Assembly: GCA_031550605.1 (NCBI GenBank)
Contig: JAVBOK010000022.1
Location: 39,966 to 103,965, forward strand
DNA: 64,000 nucleotides
Source of the DNA: FLUQ01 sp031550605
GTDB lineage: Bacteria; Desulfobacterota; Desulfovibrionia; Desulfovibrionales; Desulfovibrionaceae
Direction of reading: 5' to 3'
The notes under the pieces are model-generated. The model was given only the letters and a program-made list of their open reading frames with translations. It did not search any database and was not told where the DNA came from. Within the stretch, counting starts at the first letter, position 1. Every line of letters begins with the position of its first letter. The position numbers and the translations under genes are program-made. Positions 1 to 8,742 of the stretch are shown piece by piece.

Positions 1-346
1 CGACGTCAAAGCCCTGGGGGATCAGGCGGGCGGCCGACAGCATCAGCCCGATGGCCAGTTCCGCCACGGACTCCATGTTCGCGTGGGGGGTGTAGACGAC
101 CTTTTTCCCCAGTTCCCTGGCCGCCACAAGGTCTATGGTATCCGTGCCCACGCCGTGCTTGCCGATGACCCGCAGTCCGGGAGCCTTCTCCTGCGCCTCG
201 CGGGGCATGCGCGCGGCTCTGACAATCACGCCCTCGGCTTTGCTCAGGTCAAGCACTCCGGGGCTTTCCCAGGTCACGACGTCCGCTTCCTGCTTCAGGC
301 GCGCCAATGCCGTGGGATGGATCATTTCCGTAACATGGACAAGCAT
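1..346 (-). CDS. D-2-hydroxyacid dehydrogenase, N-terminal part (runs off window)
   Basis: The reverse strand reads MLVHVTEMIHPTALARL from an ATG at 346, preceded by GGAGGA. It continues through a typical catalytic-domain start with GVIVRAARM, LRVIGKHGVGTDTIDL and TPHANMESVAELAIGLML. These are hallmarks of the D-isomer-specific 2-hydroxyacid dehydrogenase family (SerA/glycerate dehydrogenase type). These NAD-dependent enzymes interconvert 2-oxo and D-2-hydroxy acids in the cytoplasm. Only about 115 residues are present; the Rossmann domain lies outside the window. It is downstream of the TCT transporter and the HIBADH-like reductase on the same strand, so it may belong to the same organic-acid pathway, although a 343-bp gap with a hairpin separates them. 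The substrate cannot be assigned. Confidence 0.85.
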   Translation of the reverse strand, partial: MLVHVTEMIHPTALARLKQEADVVTWESPGVLDLSKAEGVIVRAARMPREAQEKAPGLRVIGKHGVGTDTIDLVAARELGKKVVYTPHANMESVAELAIGLMLSAARLIPQGFDV

Positions 347-534
347 GGTGTCTCCTCCCGGCGGGAAATCCCGCCGTCCGAACGCGCCCGGCCGGCGGCG
401 GTCCCGGTTATTCGATGCATTCGCAGCCCCCGCGCATGACGGGAAAACCGATTGCACCGCAACAGCGAGGGGCGCACCCGCTGTCTGCCTGGATGTGAAG
501 CAAAATACGCACCATTCAGTATTACAATATATAT

Positions 535-548
535 CACATGATTATGTG
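535..548. promoter_or_regulatory. Possible operator: palindrome upstream of the hydroxyacid dehydrogenase
   Basis: In the 343-bp gap at 347-689, an AT-rich stretch (about 500-560) contains CACAT-gatt-ATGTG, a dyad with a four-base centre. It lies about 190 bp upstream of the minus-strand start at 346. Short dyads of this kind are used by GntR- or LysR-type regulators, but no regulator gene is adjacent. The surrounding sequence has TATATATT on the minus strand that could be a -10 element, without a convincing -35. This is a weak call based only on symmetry and AT content. Confidence 0.25.
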
Positions 549-632
549 GGCGCTACAAATCGCGGAGTCGCGTTTCGTCGCGACAAAAAACGGAGAACGA
601 CAAACGTTGCACCCGTGCCCGGCGAACGGAAA

Positions 633-666
633 GCTCCCGGCTTTCCCTGTGGGGAAAACCGGGAGC
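633..666 (-). terminator. Hairpin after the HIBADH-family gene
   Basis: GCTCCCGG (633-640) pairs perfectly with CCGGGAGC (659-666), and TTTCCC (642-647) pairs with GGGAAA (652-657), leaving a TGTG loop and one mismatch. The hairpin sits 24 bp beyond the minus-strand stop at 690, as expected for a terminator of the tct-reductase operon. The run after the stem on the minus strand is only TTTCC, so termination may be weak or the element may act as an RNA-stability hairpin. Confidence 0.5.
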
Positions 667-689
667 CGGAACACAACAGACACCCGGGT

Positions 690-1547
690 TTAGCGCTTTT
701 CGTACACCGTGCTGATCACGCCGAAATCAAGCTGCTCGTCCGCTTTGGCCACCATCTGGTACAACTGGTAGGCCACGCCGGTGACGGGCATGGCAATGCC
801 CGCCGCTTCGCCGAGGGCGATGCGGATGTCCTTGCGCATCAGGGCCAGTTTGAATTTGGGCGCGAAATCCCTGGCCGCCATGCTTTTAAAGCGGTTGGTG
901 AACGCGGTGGAGGCGCCTGAACTGGCGCGGACGACGTCGAACATGACGTCCAGGTCGATTTCCAGCTTTCTGGCCAGGGCCAGCGCTTCCGCGGCGATCA
1001 CGGTGTTGACGCCCACCAGCATCTGGTTGACGGCTTTCAGGGCTTTCCCCGCGCCCATGCCGCCCACCAGCACGATGGTGCTCCCCATGGCGTCCAGTAT
1101 CGGCCGGGCCTTGTCGAACACGGCCTTTTCGCCCCCGCACATGATGGTCAGGGTGCCGTCCGTGGCCCCCCTGACCCCGCCGCTGACCGGGGCGTCAAGG
1201 CAGGAAACGCCCCTCGCCGCGAACGCGGCGGCGATTTCCTTCATGCCGCTGGGGGTTGAGGACGTCATCTCGATCAGCACCGTGCCGGGGGCAATGCCGG
1301 CCGTATTGTCCGGATTCAGCAACAGCGCCTGCAATTGCGCGTCCTCGGGCACGATGGTGATGATGTACTCCACCCCGCGCATGAGTTCGGCGAAATTTGC
1401 GGCGACCGTCCCGCCCAGGGCTTCGATCTCTTTCACCGGCGCCTGATTGCTGTGCACGGCGACCTTCAGGTTGTGCCCGGCGGCGCAAAGGCGTTTGGCC
1501 ATGGGCAGGCCCATGGCCCCCAGCCCGATAAATCCGATGGATGCCAT
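690..1547 (-). CDS. NAD(P)-dependent beta-hydroxyacid dehydrogenase (HIBADH/GarR family)
   Basis: This 285-residue cytoplasmic oxidoreductase starts MASIGFIGLGAMGLPMAKRL with the GxGxxG nucleotide fold. It carries the substrate-loop motif DAPVSGGVRGATDGTLTIMCGG and the catalytic-lysine region GAGKALKAVNQMLVG. These define the 3-hydroxyisobutyrate dehydrogenase, tartronate-semialdehyde reductase and sulfolactaldehyde reductase family, at the family's usual length. It follows tctA by only two bases (tctA stop at 1550), so it is the last gene of the tctC-tctB-tctA operon and probably acts on the imported acid or its product. The substrate is open: tartronate semialdehyde, 3-hydroxyisobutyrate and sulfonate-derived aldehydes are all possible. 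ATG 1547 was chosen because the fold begins directly there. Confidence 0.9.
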   Translation of the reverse strand: MASIGFIGLGAMGLPMAKRLCAAGHNLKVAVHSNQAPVKEIEALGGTVAANFAELMRGVEYIITIVPEDAQLQALLLNPDNTAGIAPGTVLIEMTSSTPSGMKEIAAAFAARGVSCLDAPVSGGVRGATDGTLTIMCGGEKAVFDKARPILDAMGSTIVLVGGMGAGKALKAVNQMLVGVNTVIAAEALALARKLEIDLDVMFDVVRASSGASTAFTNRFKSMAARDFAPKFKLALMRKDIRIALGEAAGIAMPVTGVAYQLYQMVAKADEQLDFGVISTVYEKR

Positions 1548-1549
1548 AG

Positions 1550-3034
1550 TTACTCCTTTTTCAACACGTATCGCATGAACAGAGGGTAAAAGAACAGCAG
1601 CACGGTCATGCCGAAAATGACCACCGCCAGCGGCCGGTGGTAAAAGGCGGAGAAAAGATCGAACCCGTGCCCGTAAATGTTGAAACTGCGGCGCAGGTTG
1701 CTTTCCATCAGCGGCCCGAGGATGAGCGCCAGCACCAGGGGGGCCCGGGGGATGTCCAGTTTGATCATGGCGTAGCCGAGCAGGGCGAAGACGAACATCA
1801 GCACCACGTCGAACAGCTGGTTCTGGATGGCGAAAGAACCCACGAAGCAAAAGGCCATCACGCAGGGGTGGAGCACGGAGCGGCGCACGGAAAGCAGATT
1901 GGCGAACAGGCGCGCCGCTGACAGGCCGATGGCCATCATGAACAGGTTGGCCGCGATGAAGCCCAGAAAGATAGCCCCGATCAGGGCGGGTTTTTCCTGG
2001 AACAGCATGGGGCCGGGCCGCAGCCCCTGGATGAGGAACTGCCCGATGATGATGGCCGTGACCGCATCGCCGGGAATGCCCAGCGAAAGCATGGTGGTCA
2101 TGGCCCCGCCGCAGCAGGCGTTGTTGGAACTTTCGGCGGCCACGATGCCTTCCGGAGCGCCGTGCCCCATCTTTTCCGGCTCTCTGGAAAAACGTTTCTG
2201 CTGCCCGTACGAGACAATGGCGGCAATGGTGGCGCCGGTGCCGGGCACGGCGCCCACGATGATCCCGATGGCCGACGAGCGCACAATAGTCGCCACCTGG
2301 GTTTTCAGAAATGCGAATCCGGGGAATATCTTGCCTATTTTTTTGATGGTTTCCACGACCCGTTCTTCCTGCTCCAGCTGGACCAGGCTTTCTGAAGCGC
2401 CGAAAATGCCGATCATGACCAGAATGAAGTTCAGGCCCGTGTACAGCTCAAGCTGGCCGAAAGTCAGCCGGGGCAGACTCGACATGGGGTCGGCGCCGAT
2501 GGAGGCCAGCAGAAGCCCGAATACGGCGGCGATGAACCCTTTGATGTAATTTTTCTCCGCGATGAAAATGATGATGCTCAACCCCAGCACAGCCACGCAG
2601 AACAGCTCGATCGAGGTGAAATTCAACGCGAAGCCGGCGATGAGGGGAGAAAGAAACACCAGCGTCAGGGCGCTGAGAAGTCCCCCGATGGTGGAGGCCA
2701 TGGTCGAGATGCCTATGGCCTGGCCGGCCTTCCCTTGCCTGGCCATGGGGTAGGCGTCAAAGGCCGTGGCCACGGCGGCCGGAGTGCCGGGGATGTTGAG
2801 CAGGGTGGCGGAAATGGATCCCCCGTAGTTGGCCCCCACGTATACCCCGACCAGCGCCAGAATGCCCACCTGGGCGGGCAGCGAATAGGTGAAAGGCGAA
2901 AGGATGGCCACCCCCATGACTGCGGTCAGCCCCGGCAAGGCGCCGATGGAAACGCCGAGAAAAACCGCGCAGAACAAAATTGCCAGAGTGAAAGGATCCA
3001 GAATGAGGGGCAGGCCCGCCGCCAGCAACTCCAT
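1550..3034 (-). CDS. tctA: Tripartite tricarboxylate transporter, large membrane subunit TctA
   Basis: At 494 residues this is the normal length for TctA, the roughly 12-TM permease of TTT secondary transporters. It has the family signature near the N-terminus (LFCAVFLGVSIGALPGLTAVMGVAILSPFTY), the GANYGGSISATLLNIPGTPAAVATAFD motif, and the second-repeat motif GIIVGAVPGTGATIAAIVSY followed by GIPGDAVTAIIIGQFLIQGLRPGP. The protein sits in the inner membrane and takes up a carboxylate handed over by the periplasmic TctC. The ATG at 3034 is preceded by AAGGAG. Gene order tctC-tctB-tctA-reductase on the minus strand is a typical TTT operon with a dedicated metabolic enzyme. Confidence 0.96.
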   Translation of the reverse strand: MELLAAGLPLILDPFTLAILFCAVFLGVSIGALPGLTAVMGVAILSPFTYSLPAQVGILALVGVYVGANYGGSISATLLNIPGTPAAVATAFDAYPMARQGKAGQAIGISTMASTIGGLLSALTLVFLSPLIAGFALNFTSIELFCVAVLGLSIIIFIAEKNYIKGFIAAVFGLLLASIGADPMSSLPRLTFGQLELYTGLNFILVMIGIFGASESLVQLEQEERVVETIKKIGKIFPGFAFLKTQVATIVRSSAIGIIVGAVPGTGATIAAIVSYGQQKRFSREPEKMGHGAPEGIVAAESSNNACCGGAMTTMLSLGIPGDAVTAIIIGQFLIQGLRPGPMLFQEKPALIGAIFLGFIAANLFMMAIGLSAARLFANLLSVRRSVLHPCVMAFCFVGSFAIQNQLFDVVLMFVFALLGYAMIKLDIPRAPLVLALILGPLMESNLRRSFNIYGHGFDLFSAFYHRPLAVVIFGMTVLLFFYPLFMRYVLKKE

Positions 3035-3052
3035 ACGTTTCTCCTTGTCCGG

Positions 3053-3493
3053 TCAGATCAGCCCCAGCAGCCCTTCGGGCAAAGGAACCTTGAACACCAG
3101 GCGGAACAAAAGTTCCAATGCGGCGGTCGCGCATATGCCGGTCACCAGCCCGTCCCTTGGCGAACCATTGAACAGCAGCACCCCGACGGCGACAAAGATT
3201 ACCGTTGCGAGGGCGTAGCCCGCAAACGCCATCATCGCGCAATATCCCGCCATGCATGCGGCCATGATGAGCGCCTTGCGGCTTGCCGCGCTCTTCCGTC
3301 CGGCCGCGGCCTTGCGGGTCATGACGAGCTTTGCCGCGAACAGCGCCGTCAGAATGAACAGTGCGGCGACCAGAAGTTTCAGATACAGCCCGGCGTCCAT
3401 GGAAGGATCCGCCTGGGGCGGATAGGTGCCGGTTTCATACAGGACGTATCCGCCGGTCAGCAGGCAGAAGACGATAATGCCGATGTTGCCCAT
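3053..3493 (-). CDS. tctB: Tripartite tricarboxylate transporter, small membrane subunit TctB
   Basis: A 146-residue protein with four predicted hydrophobic segments. The first is MGNIGIIVFCLLTGGYVLYETGTYP; the second follows AGLYLKLLVAALFILTALFAA; two more are near residues 80-100 and 120-140. The size and the position between tctC and tctA match TctB (DUF1468), the least conserved TTT subunit. The start at 3493 is chosen because the hydrophobic N-terminal segment begins there; an upstream extension would be an out-of-frame read-through of tctC. It is separated from tctA by 18 bp. Confidence 0.92.
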   Translation of the reverse strand: MGNIGIIVFCLLTGGYVLYETGTYPPQADPSMDAGLYLKLLVAALFILTALFAAKLVMTRKAAAGRKSAASRKALIMAACMAGYCAMMAFAGYALATVIFVAVGVLLFNGSPRDGLVTGICATAALELLFRLVFKVPLPEGLLGLI

Positions 3494-3549
3494 ATGCTGC
3501 CACCTTCGGTAACGGTTTGGGCCGGGCGTTCCGCCCGGCCCGGTGCGGC

Positions 3550-4527
3550 TCACTTCATGGGATCGGAAGTTTTCATGCCGAGCTTGGCGAGCATGTCGCG
3601 GTAAAATACGTTTTCCCTGGCCAGCATGGCGGCGCTTTCCTTGTAGTCGCGGAACCGCGCGGGAACGCCGCTGGTTTTCATATACGTTTTGAACGCGTCG
3701 TTTTCCATGGCCGCTTTCACGGCCGCGGACAGTTCGGCCAGGATGGGCTCGGGTGTGCCGGCGGTGGTGAAGACCATGCGCCAGACGGGGAATTCCACAT
3801 CCACGCCCTGTTCTTTGGCCGTGGGCACGTTGGGAAAAATGTCGGAACGCTTTTCGCCGAAGGTGACGAGCATTTTCAGCTTTCCGCCCTCCACCAGCGA
3901 GCGGTATACGATGGGGCTGTCCATGGCGACTTCCACTTCGCCCGCGGCGGCGGCCGCCCCGGCGGGAGCGCCGCCCGAAGAATACGGCACATAATGGAAT
4001 TTCACGCCGGCTTTTTCTTCCACCAGGGCCAGATTGATGGGCCATACGCCGGCGGAGGTGGTTCCCACCTTGATTTTACCCGGATTGGCCCTGGCCGCTG
4101 CAATCAGATCCCGCAAACTGGCGTAGGGGGACCCGGCCGCAACAGCGAAACAGCCGAAATCTTCCGCCACCTGCGCCACGGGGGCCAGTTTGGTCACGTT
4201 CACCTGAGGCTGGCCGGTGTACTGCATCATGACCACCGACTGCGAATGCATGTACAGGGTATGCCCGTCCGGTTTGGACTGCTGCGTGCGCACCGCCGCG
4301 ACCCCGCCGTTGGCGCCCACCAGGTTCTCCGGCAGCACCTCCACGCCGAGGGTCCGCGACATTCCGGGAATCAGCGCGCGGGACAGCAAGTCGTTGCCTC
4401 CGCCGGGCGCGTTGCCGATAAGAAAGGAGCATTTCCCCGGAGGATACGCACCCGCGGCGGCGGCCGGCAGCGCGGCGGCAAGGCCGCATCCCAGGATCAG
4501 AAGCAGAACGCACAGTGACCGTTTCAT
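3550..4527 (-). CDS. tctC: Bug-family periplasmic solute-binding protein TctC
   Basis: A 325-residue exported protein with a clear signal peptide (MKRSLCVLLLILGCGLAAALPAAAA) and the Bug-family features FLIGNAPGGGNDLLSRAL, ENLVGANGGVAAV and KVGTTSAGVWPINLALVEEKAG. It captures a carboxylate in the periplasm and delivers it to TctAB. As first gene of the operon its ATG at 4527 is preceded by AGGAG. Binding specificity cannot be read from sequence. Bug proteins bind diverse organic anions, so the downstream HIBADH-family enzyme is a better clue to the substrate. Confidence 0.94.
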   Translation of the reverse strand: MKRSLCVLLLILGCGLAAALPAAAAGAYPPGKCSFLIGNAPGGGNDLLSRALIPGMSRTLGVEVLPENLVGANGGVAAVRTQQSKPDGHTLYMHSQSVVMMQYTGQPQVNVTKLAPVAQVAEDFGCFAVAAGSPYASLRDLIAAARANPGKIKVGTTSAGVWPINLALVEEKAGVKFHYVPYSSGGAPAGAAAAAGEVEVAMDSPIVYRSLVEGGKLKMLVTFGEKRSDIFPNVPTAKEQGVDVEFPVWRMVFTTAGTPEPILAELSAAVKAAMENDAFKTYMKTSGVPARFRDYKESAAMLARENVFYRDMLAKLGMKTSDPMK

Positions 4528-4967
4528 AAAAACTCCTGAGTGGTTACAAAAGACCGGTTGGCGACGATGTCACGGAGCAATGCCTTCCCCCCAAGCAATA
4601 TTCATTCCGGCCGCGCGGCCGGACGGGGGGCCGCCGGCATGAGGCTGAATTGCGCGAAATAGTTGGAAGATGAAAAAACAGCCGCCGGAACGCCGCGCAA
4701 TGCCTTTTTTTCTGTAGCGGAATTGAGACGTATGTCGCGACGCCATGCAACGCGCAGCGGAAAAGCCGGCAGAAAGACCGCCCTTTCCCCTGCCACAGCG
4801 TCGGCATGGCGCGACGGGAAAAAAAAGCGTATATGGCGGACAGCAATGCGACGCGATCCGCAGGCGTCGCCGCGCTGACGGATTTTCCGCCGGAACGGGG
4901 CTCCTTGCCTGACGAGGGGCCGTTTGCGATTCCCGCGTCACAGCCGGACGCGCCGAAGGAGAATCGT
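4528..4967. other. Intergenic region between divergent tctC and a membrane-protein gene
   Basis: These 440 bp separate the divergently read tctC (minus) and the plus-strand membrane-protein gene, so promoters for both should lie here. The short reading frames in it show no recognisable protein features. I see no convincing -35/-10 pair or inverted repeat. The plus-strand frame of the next gene is open upstream to 4806, but that extension is hydrophilic and lacks a ribosome binding site. Confidence 0.5.
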
Positions 4968-5741
4968 ATGGGCGTCACACTGCTGAAGCTGGTCCTGACA
5001 CCGCTGTTGATCGCGGGCGCGACGCTTGCCGCCCGCCGCTGGGGACCCACGGTCGGCGGGTGGATTGTCGGGCTGCCGCTTACCTCCGGGCCGGTATCCG
5101 TCTTTCTGGCCGTGGAACAGGGCCGGGATTTCGCCGCGATTTCCGCCCACAGCACCCTTGACGGGCTGTTGTCCGTCATCATCTTCTGCCTCGTTTACGA
5201 ACGTTGCGCCAGAACACGCGCCTGGCCTTTCGCGGCGGCGGCGGCGCTAAGCGTTTATTTCGCGGGCGTCGCGGTTTTTTCCGTTGTTTTTCCACCCTTG
5301 TGGCTGTCCGTTGTTCTGGATTCCGCCGTTGTCACGCTCGGCATACTGGCTGTAAAACCCGCGACGGAAGCCGTTCCCGCCCTTGCCGCTCCCGCTTGGG
5401 ATCTGCCCTTCCGCATGCTGGCGGCAACGGCCCTGGTGGTGGCGGTCACGACGATTTCCGGCCGGTTGGGGCCGCAACTGAGCGGGCTGCTTGCAATGTT
5501 TCCGGTCTTTATCACCGTCATGGCCGTTTTCTCGCACTCTCTCAGCGGCACCCCCGCGGTCCGCGAATTTGTGCGCGGCGTTATTGTCGGTTCCTACGCG
5601 TTCGCCGTTTTCTTTCTTGTGGTTGTCCTGACCGTGCAAACCTGGAATCTTGCTTTCGTGTATCTGGCGGCGTCCGCCTGCGCCCTTGGCACGAACGCCG
5701 CCGTATACCGCGTGTCGGCCCTGATGCCGCGCCGTCAATAA
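4968..5741 (+). CDS. Integral membrane protein, unrecognised family
   Basis: A 257-residue polytopic membrane protein starting MGVTLLKLVLTPLLIAGATLAARRWG, with about seven hydrophobic segments. It contains a repeated theme of GPTVGGWIVGLPLTSGPVSVFL in the first half and GPQLSGLLAMFPVFITVMAVFSH in the second. That suggests an internal duplication of two related halves, each with a G-rich turn before a hydrophobic run. The start at 4968 is favoured by the strong AAGGAGA at optimal distance; an open extension to 4806 is soluble-looking. It precedes the marC-type gene by about 60 bp and may be co-transcribed. I do not recognise a function; a small transporter or exporter is possible. Confidence 0.8.
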   Translation: MGVTLLKLVLTPLLIAGATLAARRWGPTVGGWIVGLPLTSGPVSVFLAVEQGRDFAAISAHSTLDGLLSVIIFCLVYERCARTRAWPFAAAAALSVYFAGVAVFSVVFPPLWLSVVLDSAVVTLGILAVKPATEAVPALAAPAWDLPFRMLAATALVVAVTTISGRLGPQLSGLLAMFPVFITVMAVFSHSLSGTPAVREFVRGVIVGSYAFAVFFLVVVLTVQTWNLAFVYLAASACALGTNAAVYRVSALMPRRQ

Positions 5742-5804
5742 ACAGGCCGCCGCCGCGCCGCGGGCACTGCCGGGCCCGGCCGGCGGCATATGGAGATGCC
5801 GCGT

Positions 5805-6386
5805 ATGGTGCCCGGATTCGACTGGAAAGAGCTGCTGAGTTCTTTTCTCGTTCTTTTCGCCGTCATCGATATCATCGGGTCCATCCCGGTAATCATCTAC
5901 CTGAAGCAAAGCGGCAAGGACGTCAGCGCGTGCAAGGCCGCCGTCCTGTCATTCCTGCTGCTTCTGGGGTTCTTTTTCGCCGGCGATGGTGTTTTGCGCC
6001 TGTTCCATGTGGACGCGCAGTCTTTTGCCGTGGCGGGTTCTTTCGTCATCTTTTTCACGGCCCTGGAAATGCTGCTGGATGTCGAGATATTCAAGAACAA
6101 CGGGCCGATACAGGAAGCCACCCTGGTGCCGCTGGTTTTTCCTCTGCTGGCCGGGGCCGGTTCGTTCACAACCTTGCTGTCGTTGCGGGCGGAGTATGCC
6201 GACAGCAATATCGTGATCGCCCTGGGCCTGAACATGGTCTGCGTGTATGCCGTCATCAGCATGACGGACCGCATGGAATCCCTTCTCGGAAAAGGCGGCA
6301 TCTATATCGCGCGCAAGTTTTTCGGGGTCATTCTCATCGCCATCGCGGTGCGCCTTTTTGCCGCCAACATCAAGCTGCTTTTCTGA
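5805..6386 (+). CDS. MarC/YhgN-family integral membrane protein
   Basis: A roughly 193-residue protein with six hydrophobic segments and MarC-family features: an early VLFAVIDIIGSIPVIIYLK (family consensus has P-rich ...PIGNIPVF), a central FKNNGPIQEATLVPLVFPLLAGAGSFTTLLSL, and a C-terminal RKFFGVILIAIAVRLFAANIK. MarC proteins are inner-membrane proteins of unproven transport function; the early link to multiple antibiotic resistance was not upheld. In-frame ATGs occur at 5790, 5796 and 5805; GGAG at 5792-5795 supports 5805. The following hairpin and 260-bp gap suggest it ends the transcript. Confidence 0.88.
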   Translation: MVPGFDWKELLSSFLVLFAVIDIIGSIPVIIYLKQSGKDVSACKAAVLSFLLLLGFFFAGDGVLRLFHVDAQSFAVAGSFVIFFTALEMLLDVEIFKNNGPIQEATLVPLVFPLLAGAGSFTTLLSLRAEYADSNIVIALGLNMVCVYAVISMTDRMESLLGKGGIYIARKFFGVILIAIAVRLFAANIKLLF

Positions 6387-6394
6387 TGTCTCGT

Positions 6395-6434
6395 TGCACA
6401 AATTCCGCTCCTCATTGGGTGAGGACTTTGTGCA
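6395..6434 (+). terminator. Two-stem hairpin after the MarC-family gene
   Basis: TGCACAAA (6395-6402) pairs with TTTGTGCA (6427-6434), and inside it TCCTCA (6409-6414) pairs with TGAGGA (6420-6425). It lies 9 bp after the stop at 6386. There is no T-run after the stem, so it may be a processing or stability hairpin rather than an intrinsic terminator. The rest of 6435-6647 shows no further gene. Confidence 0.4.
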
Positions 6435-6647
6435 GGGAACGGTAGTTGAAAAATGTACTTTACGGCGTGCTTTGCCTGCCGCTGTGCGGCCCTGTGCAGC
6501 GGTGGGCGCTCCAGGGCGCCGGCGTCCGAAATGCGCCCACGTGCCGCGCGGTGACGGGCAGGGCCAGGGCTTGCGCTCCGTGCCGAACCCGTTTACTTAC
6601 GGACGTTCCCGGCCCAATCCGCCCAACCGCCAACAAAGAATGGTTCC

Positions 6648-7916
6648 ATGCGCAGCCGACTGTCACAGCACGCGTACGCCCTGCTTCTCTTCGCCATCAT
6701 CTGCCTGGCCTACCTGTTCGTGACTTTCCACAGGGTAAGCCCGGCGGTCATGGCCAACGACATCATGGCGGAAACGGGCCTGACCGCCACGACCATGGGG
6801 CTGCTGGCTTCCGTCTTTTTCGTCATTTTCGGGCTGATGCAACTGCCGTCGGGGATTCTGGCGGACACCCTGGGGCCGCGCAAAACCCTGCCGGCCTTTC
6901 TTGCCCTGGCCGGTCTGGGCAGCGTGCTTTTCGCCCATGCCCAGACCCTGCCCATGCTGGTGGGGGGCAGGGCGCTGGCGGGCTTCGGCGTGTCCGTGGT
7001 GTTCGTCTGCGGGGTGAAGCTGATCACGACATGGTTCCCGGTCGCCGTTTTCGCCCGCATGAACGGCCTGCTGCTGGGCATGGGCGGGGTCGGCCTGGTG
7101 CTGGGTTCCGGACCCTTGGCCTACTTGTGCGAATTCGTGGGCTGGCGGCAGGCCATATTGTTGTGCGGCATCGCAACCCTGGGCATCGGCGCCCTGTTGC
7201 TGGCCTTGGTCAGAAACACCCCGGCGGACGCGGGATACGGGATGCCCGATCCGCCCCCGGCCGCGTCCGCCGGCGGCAAACAGCCGGGGCAGGCGGCCGT
7301 GGTGAGGGAAATTTTCACCTCGCGCGGATTCTGGCTGGTATCCCTGTGGTTCAGCGGCCAGTTCGCCGTGCACATGGCTTTCGGCGGCCTGTGGGGCGGC
7401 ACCTTCCTGACGGAAGTGCGGGGCATGAGCAGGACGGAGGCGGGCAACATCCTGAACATGATGGGCCTGGGCATGCTGCTTGGCGCGCCGTTCAACGGCT
7501 GGCTGTCCGACGTCGTTTTCAGGGCCAGAAAACCGGTCATGCTGCTCAGCAGTCTGGCGACGATGGGCCTTTTCCTTGTCCTTTCGGCATGGGGCAGGGC
7601 CATGCCCGTTCCCTTTCTGTACCTGTGGTTTTTCCTGCTCGCGGCCTTCGGCATGGGCGCGCTTTCCGCCGGGTTCGCCGCCATGCGCCACATGTTCGGG
7701 GCGCGGGCGACGGGAACGGCCAGCGGATTCCTCAACAGTTTCCCTTCCTTTGTCGTGGCGCTGCTGCAGACCCTGAACGGCCGCATCCTTGAGGCATACC
7801 CCAGAACCGAACAGGGATTCTCTCCCGAAGCGTACAGCGCGGCCTGCTTTTTGTATGTCGGCATGGCGGCGGTCGGGTTTCTCGGGGCCTTCGCCTCCGG
7901 AGAAAAACGGACGTAG
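6648..7916 (+). CDS. Major facilitator superfamily transporter
   Basis: A 422-residue inner-membrane protein of about 12 helices. It starts in helix 1 (YALLLFAIICLAYLFVTFHRVSPAVMANDIM), shows the loop 2-3 motif QLPSGILADTLGPRKTLPAFLALAG (MFS motif A, GxLaDrxGrr), and has a related second-half loop NGWLSDVVFRARKPVMLLSSLATMGL. The early FHRVSPAVMA and GLTATTMGLLASVFFVIFGLMQLPSG pattern resembles anion:cation or phthalate-type MFS members that import organic acids. The substrate is not determinable. It stands alone, with a hairpin upstream and a pseudogene zone of opposite strand downstream. Confidence 0.92.
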   Translation: MRSRLSQHAYALLLFAIICLAYLFVTFHRVSPAVMANDIMAETGLTATTMGLLASVFFVIFGLMQLPSGILADTLGPRKTLPAFLALAGLGSVLFAHAQTLPMLVGGRALAGFGVSVVFVCGVKLITTWFPVAVFARMNGLLLGMGGVGLVLGSGPLAYLCEFVGWRQAILLCGIATLGIGALLLALVRNTPADAGYGMPDPPPAASAGGKQPGQAAVVREIFTSRGFWLVSLWFSGQFAVHMAFGGLWGGTFLTEVRGMSRTEAGNILNMMGLGMLLGAPFNGWLSDVVFRARKPVMLLSSLATMGLFLVLSAWGRAMPVPFLYLWFFLLAAFGMGALSAGFAAMRHMFGARATGTASGFLNSFPSFVVALLQTLNGRILEAYPRTEQGFSPEAYSAACFLYVGMAAVGFLGAFASGEKRT

Positions 7917-7987
7917 CGGGAAAACGGCGCGGAAAATGCCCCGCCTTGCTGAAAAAGCGCCGGGACTTCGCGTATGCGCGCACCGCG

Positions 7988-8742
7988 TCATTTCTGCCGC
8001 TGCCGGTAATAGTTCAGCAGACATCCGGAAAGCAGGACATCCCGCTCGTCCTGCGTCAGGCCGTCCAGGCGCAACACGATCTTTTCTTCGGAACCGTCCG
8101 CCTTCAGCACCGTCCCGGCCATTTCCGTCTTTCCGCCGGCAATGGCCTTGCGTATGCCGGGGACGAAGATGTGATCCCCCGGCCGGTGCGGAAACGCCGT
8201 CTCCCCGGGGACGGTAAGGGGAAGAATTCCCCAGTTGATGCAGTTGCCGCGGTGGCGCAGGTCGCATACTCATGGCTGATGTTGGCGATACTCCCTAATA
8301 TCTTTTGGCAGGAGGCCGCCTGTTCCCGCGTCGAACCCTCTCCGGGTCTGCGCGCGAACAGGCAGGACCCGAACTGGGTTTGCCCGATCAATGCATCGGC
8401 GTTGCCGACGCGCCGCAAAATCGCCAGCGGTTTCTCCGGTTTTTTCCCCGCGATCCGGTCCTTTTCCACATCGTGAATGGCGTGGCAGATGGCGGCATAT
8501 CCCGGCAACCGTCTGGACAGGGTATTCCGGCCAAACGAAGAGGATTGGAACGATAGGACGTGGTGGCCCCCGACGGCATCAGATCGTCGGTAGTGGTCAC
8601 TTCGTCCTGGATGACCGCCGACAGTTCCAGCAAAATATTGGGAGCCCATTCGGGAATCGGAGGGAAGTCGGTTATATTGGGGCCGATAACGAGTTCCACC
8701 GAGGGGTCCGCCTTGCCGAAACCGTAATAGACCCGATTTTCA
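7988..8742 (-). pseudogene. Aconitase-family hydratase, 3' remnant with frameshifts
   Basis: Read on the minus strand, three frames together give an aconitase C-terminal half. First comes GFGKADPSVELVIGPNITDFPPIP and DEVTTTDDLMPSGATTSYRSNP in one frame. Then LSRRLPGYAAICHAIHDVEK and GEGSTREQAASCQKILG in a second. Finally RHRGNCINWGILPLTVPGE and DGLTQDERDVLLSGCLLNYYRQRQK-stop appear in a third. The S-R-E-Q-A-A-S element and the terminal LLxGCLLNYYR are typical of aconitate hydratase swivel domains. Frame changes occur near 8533 and near 8262. The Fe-S-binding N-terminal domains are absent and replaced by a phage tail-fibre start. It is therefore non-functional as an enzyme. Confidence 0.8.

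Noticed and set aside
6663..8273. 536-codon minus-strand open frame and 6446-7792 plus-strand frame
   Set aside because: Both are alternative frames of the MFS transporter gene; neither has hydrophobic or conserved features.
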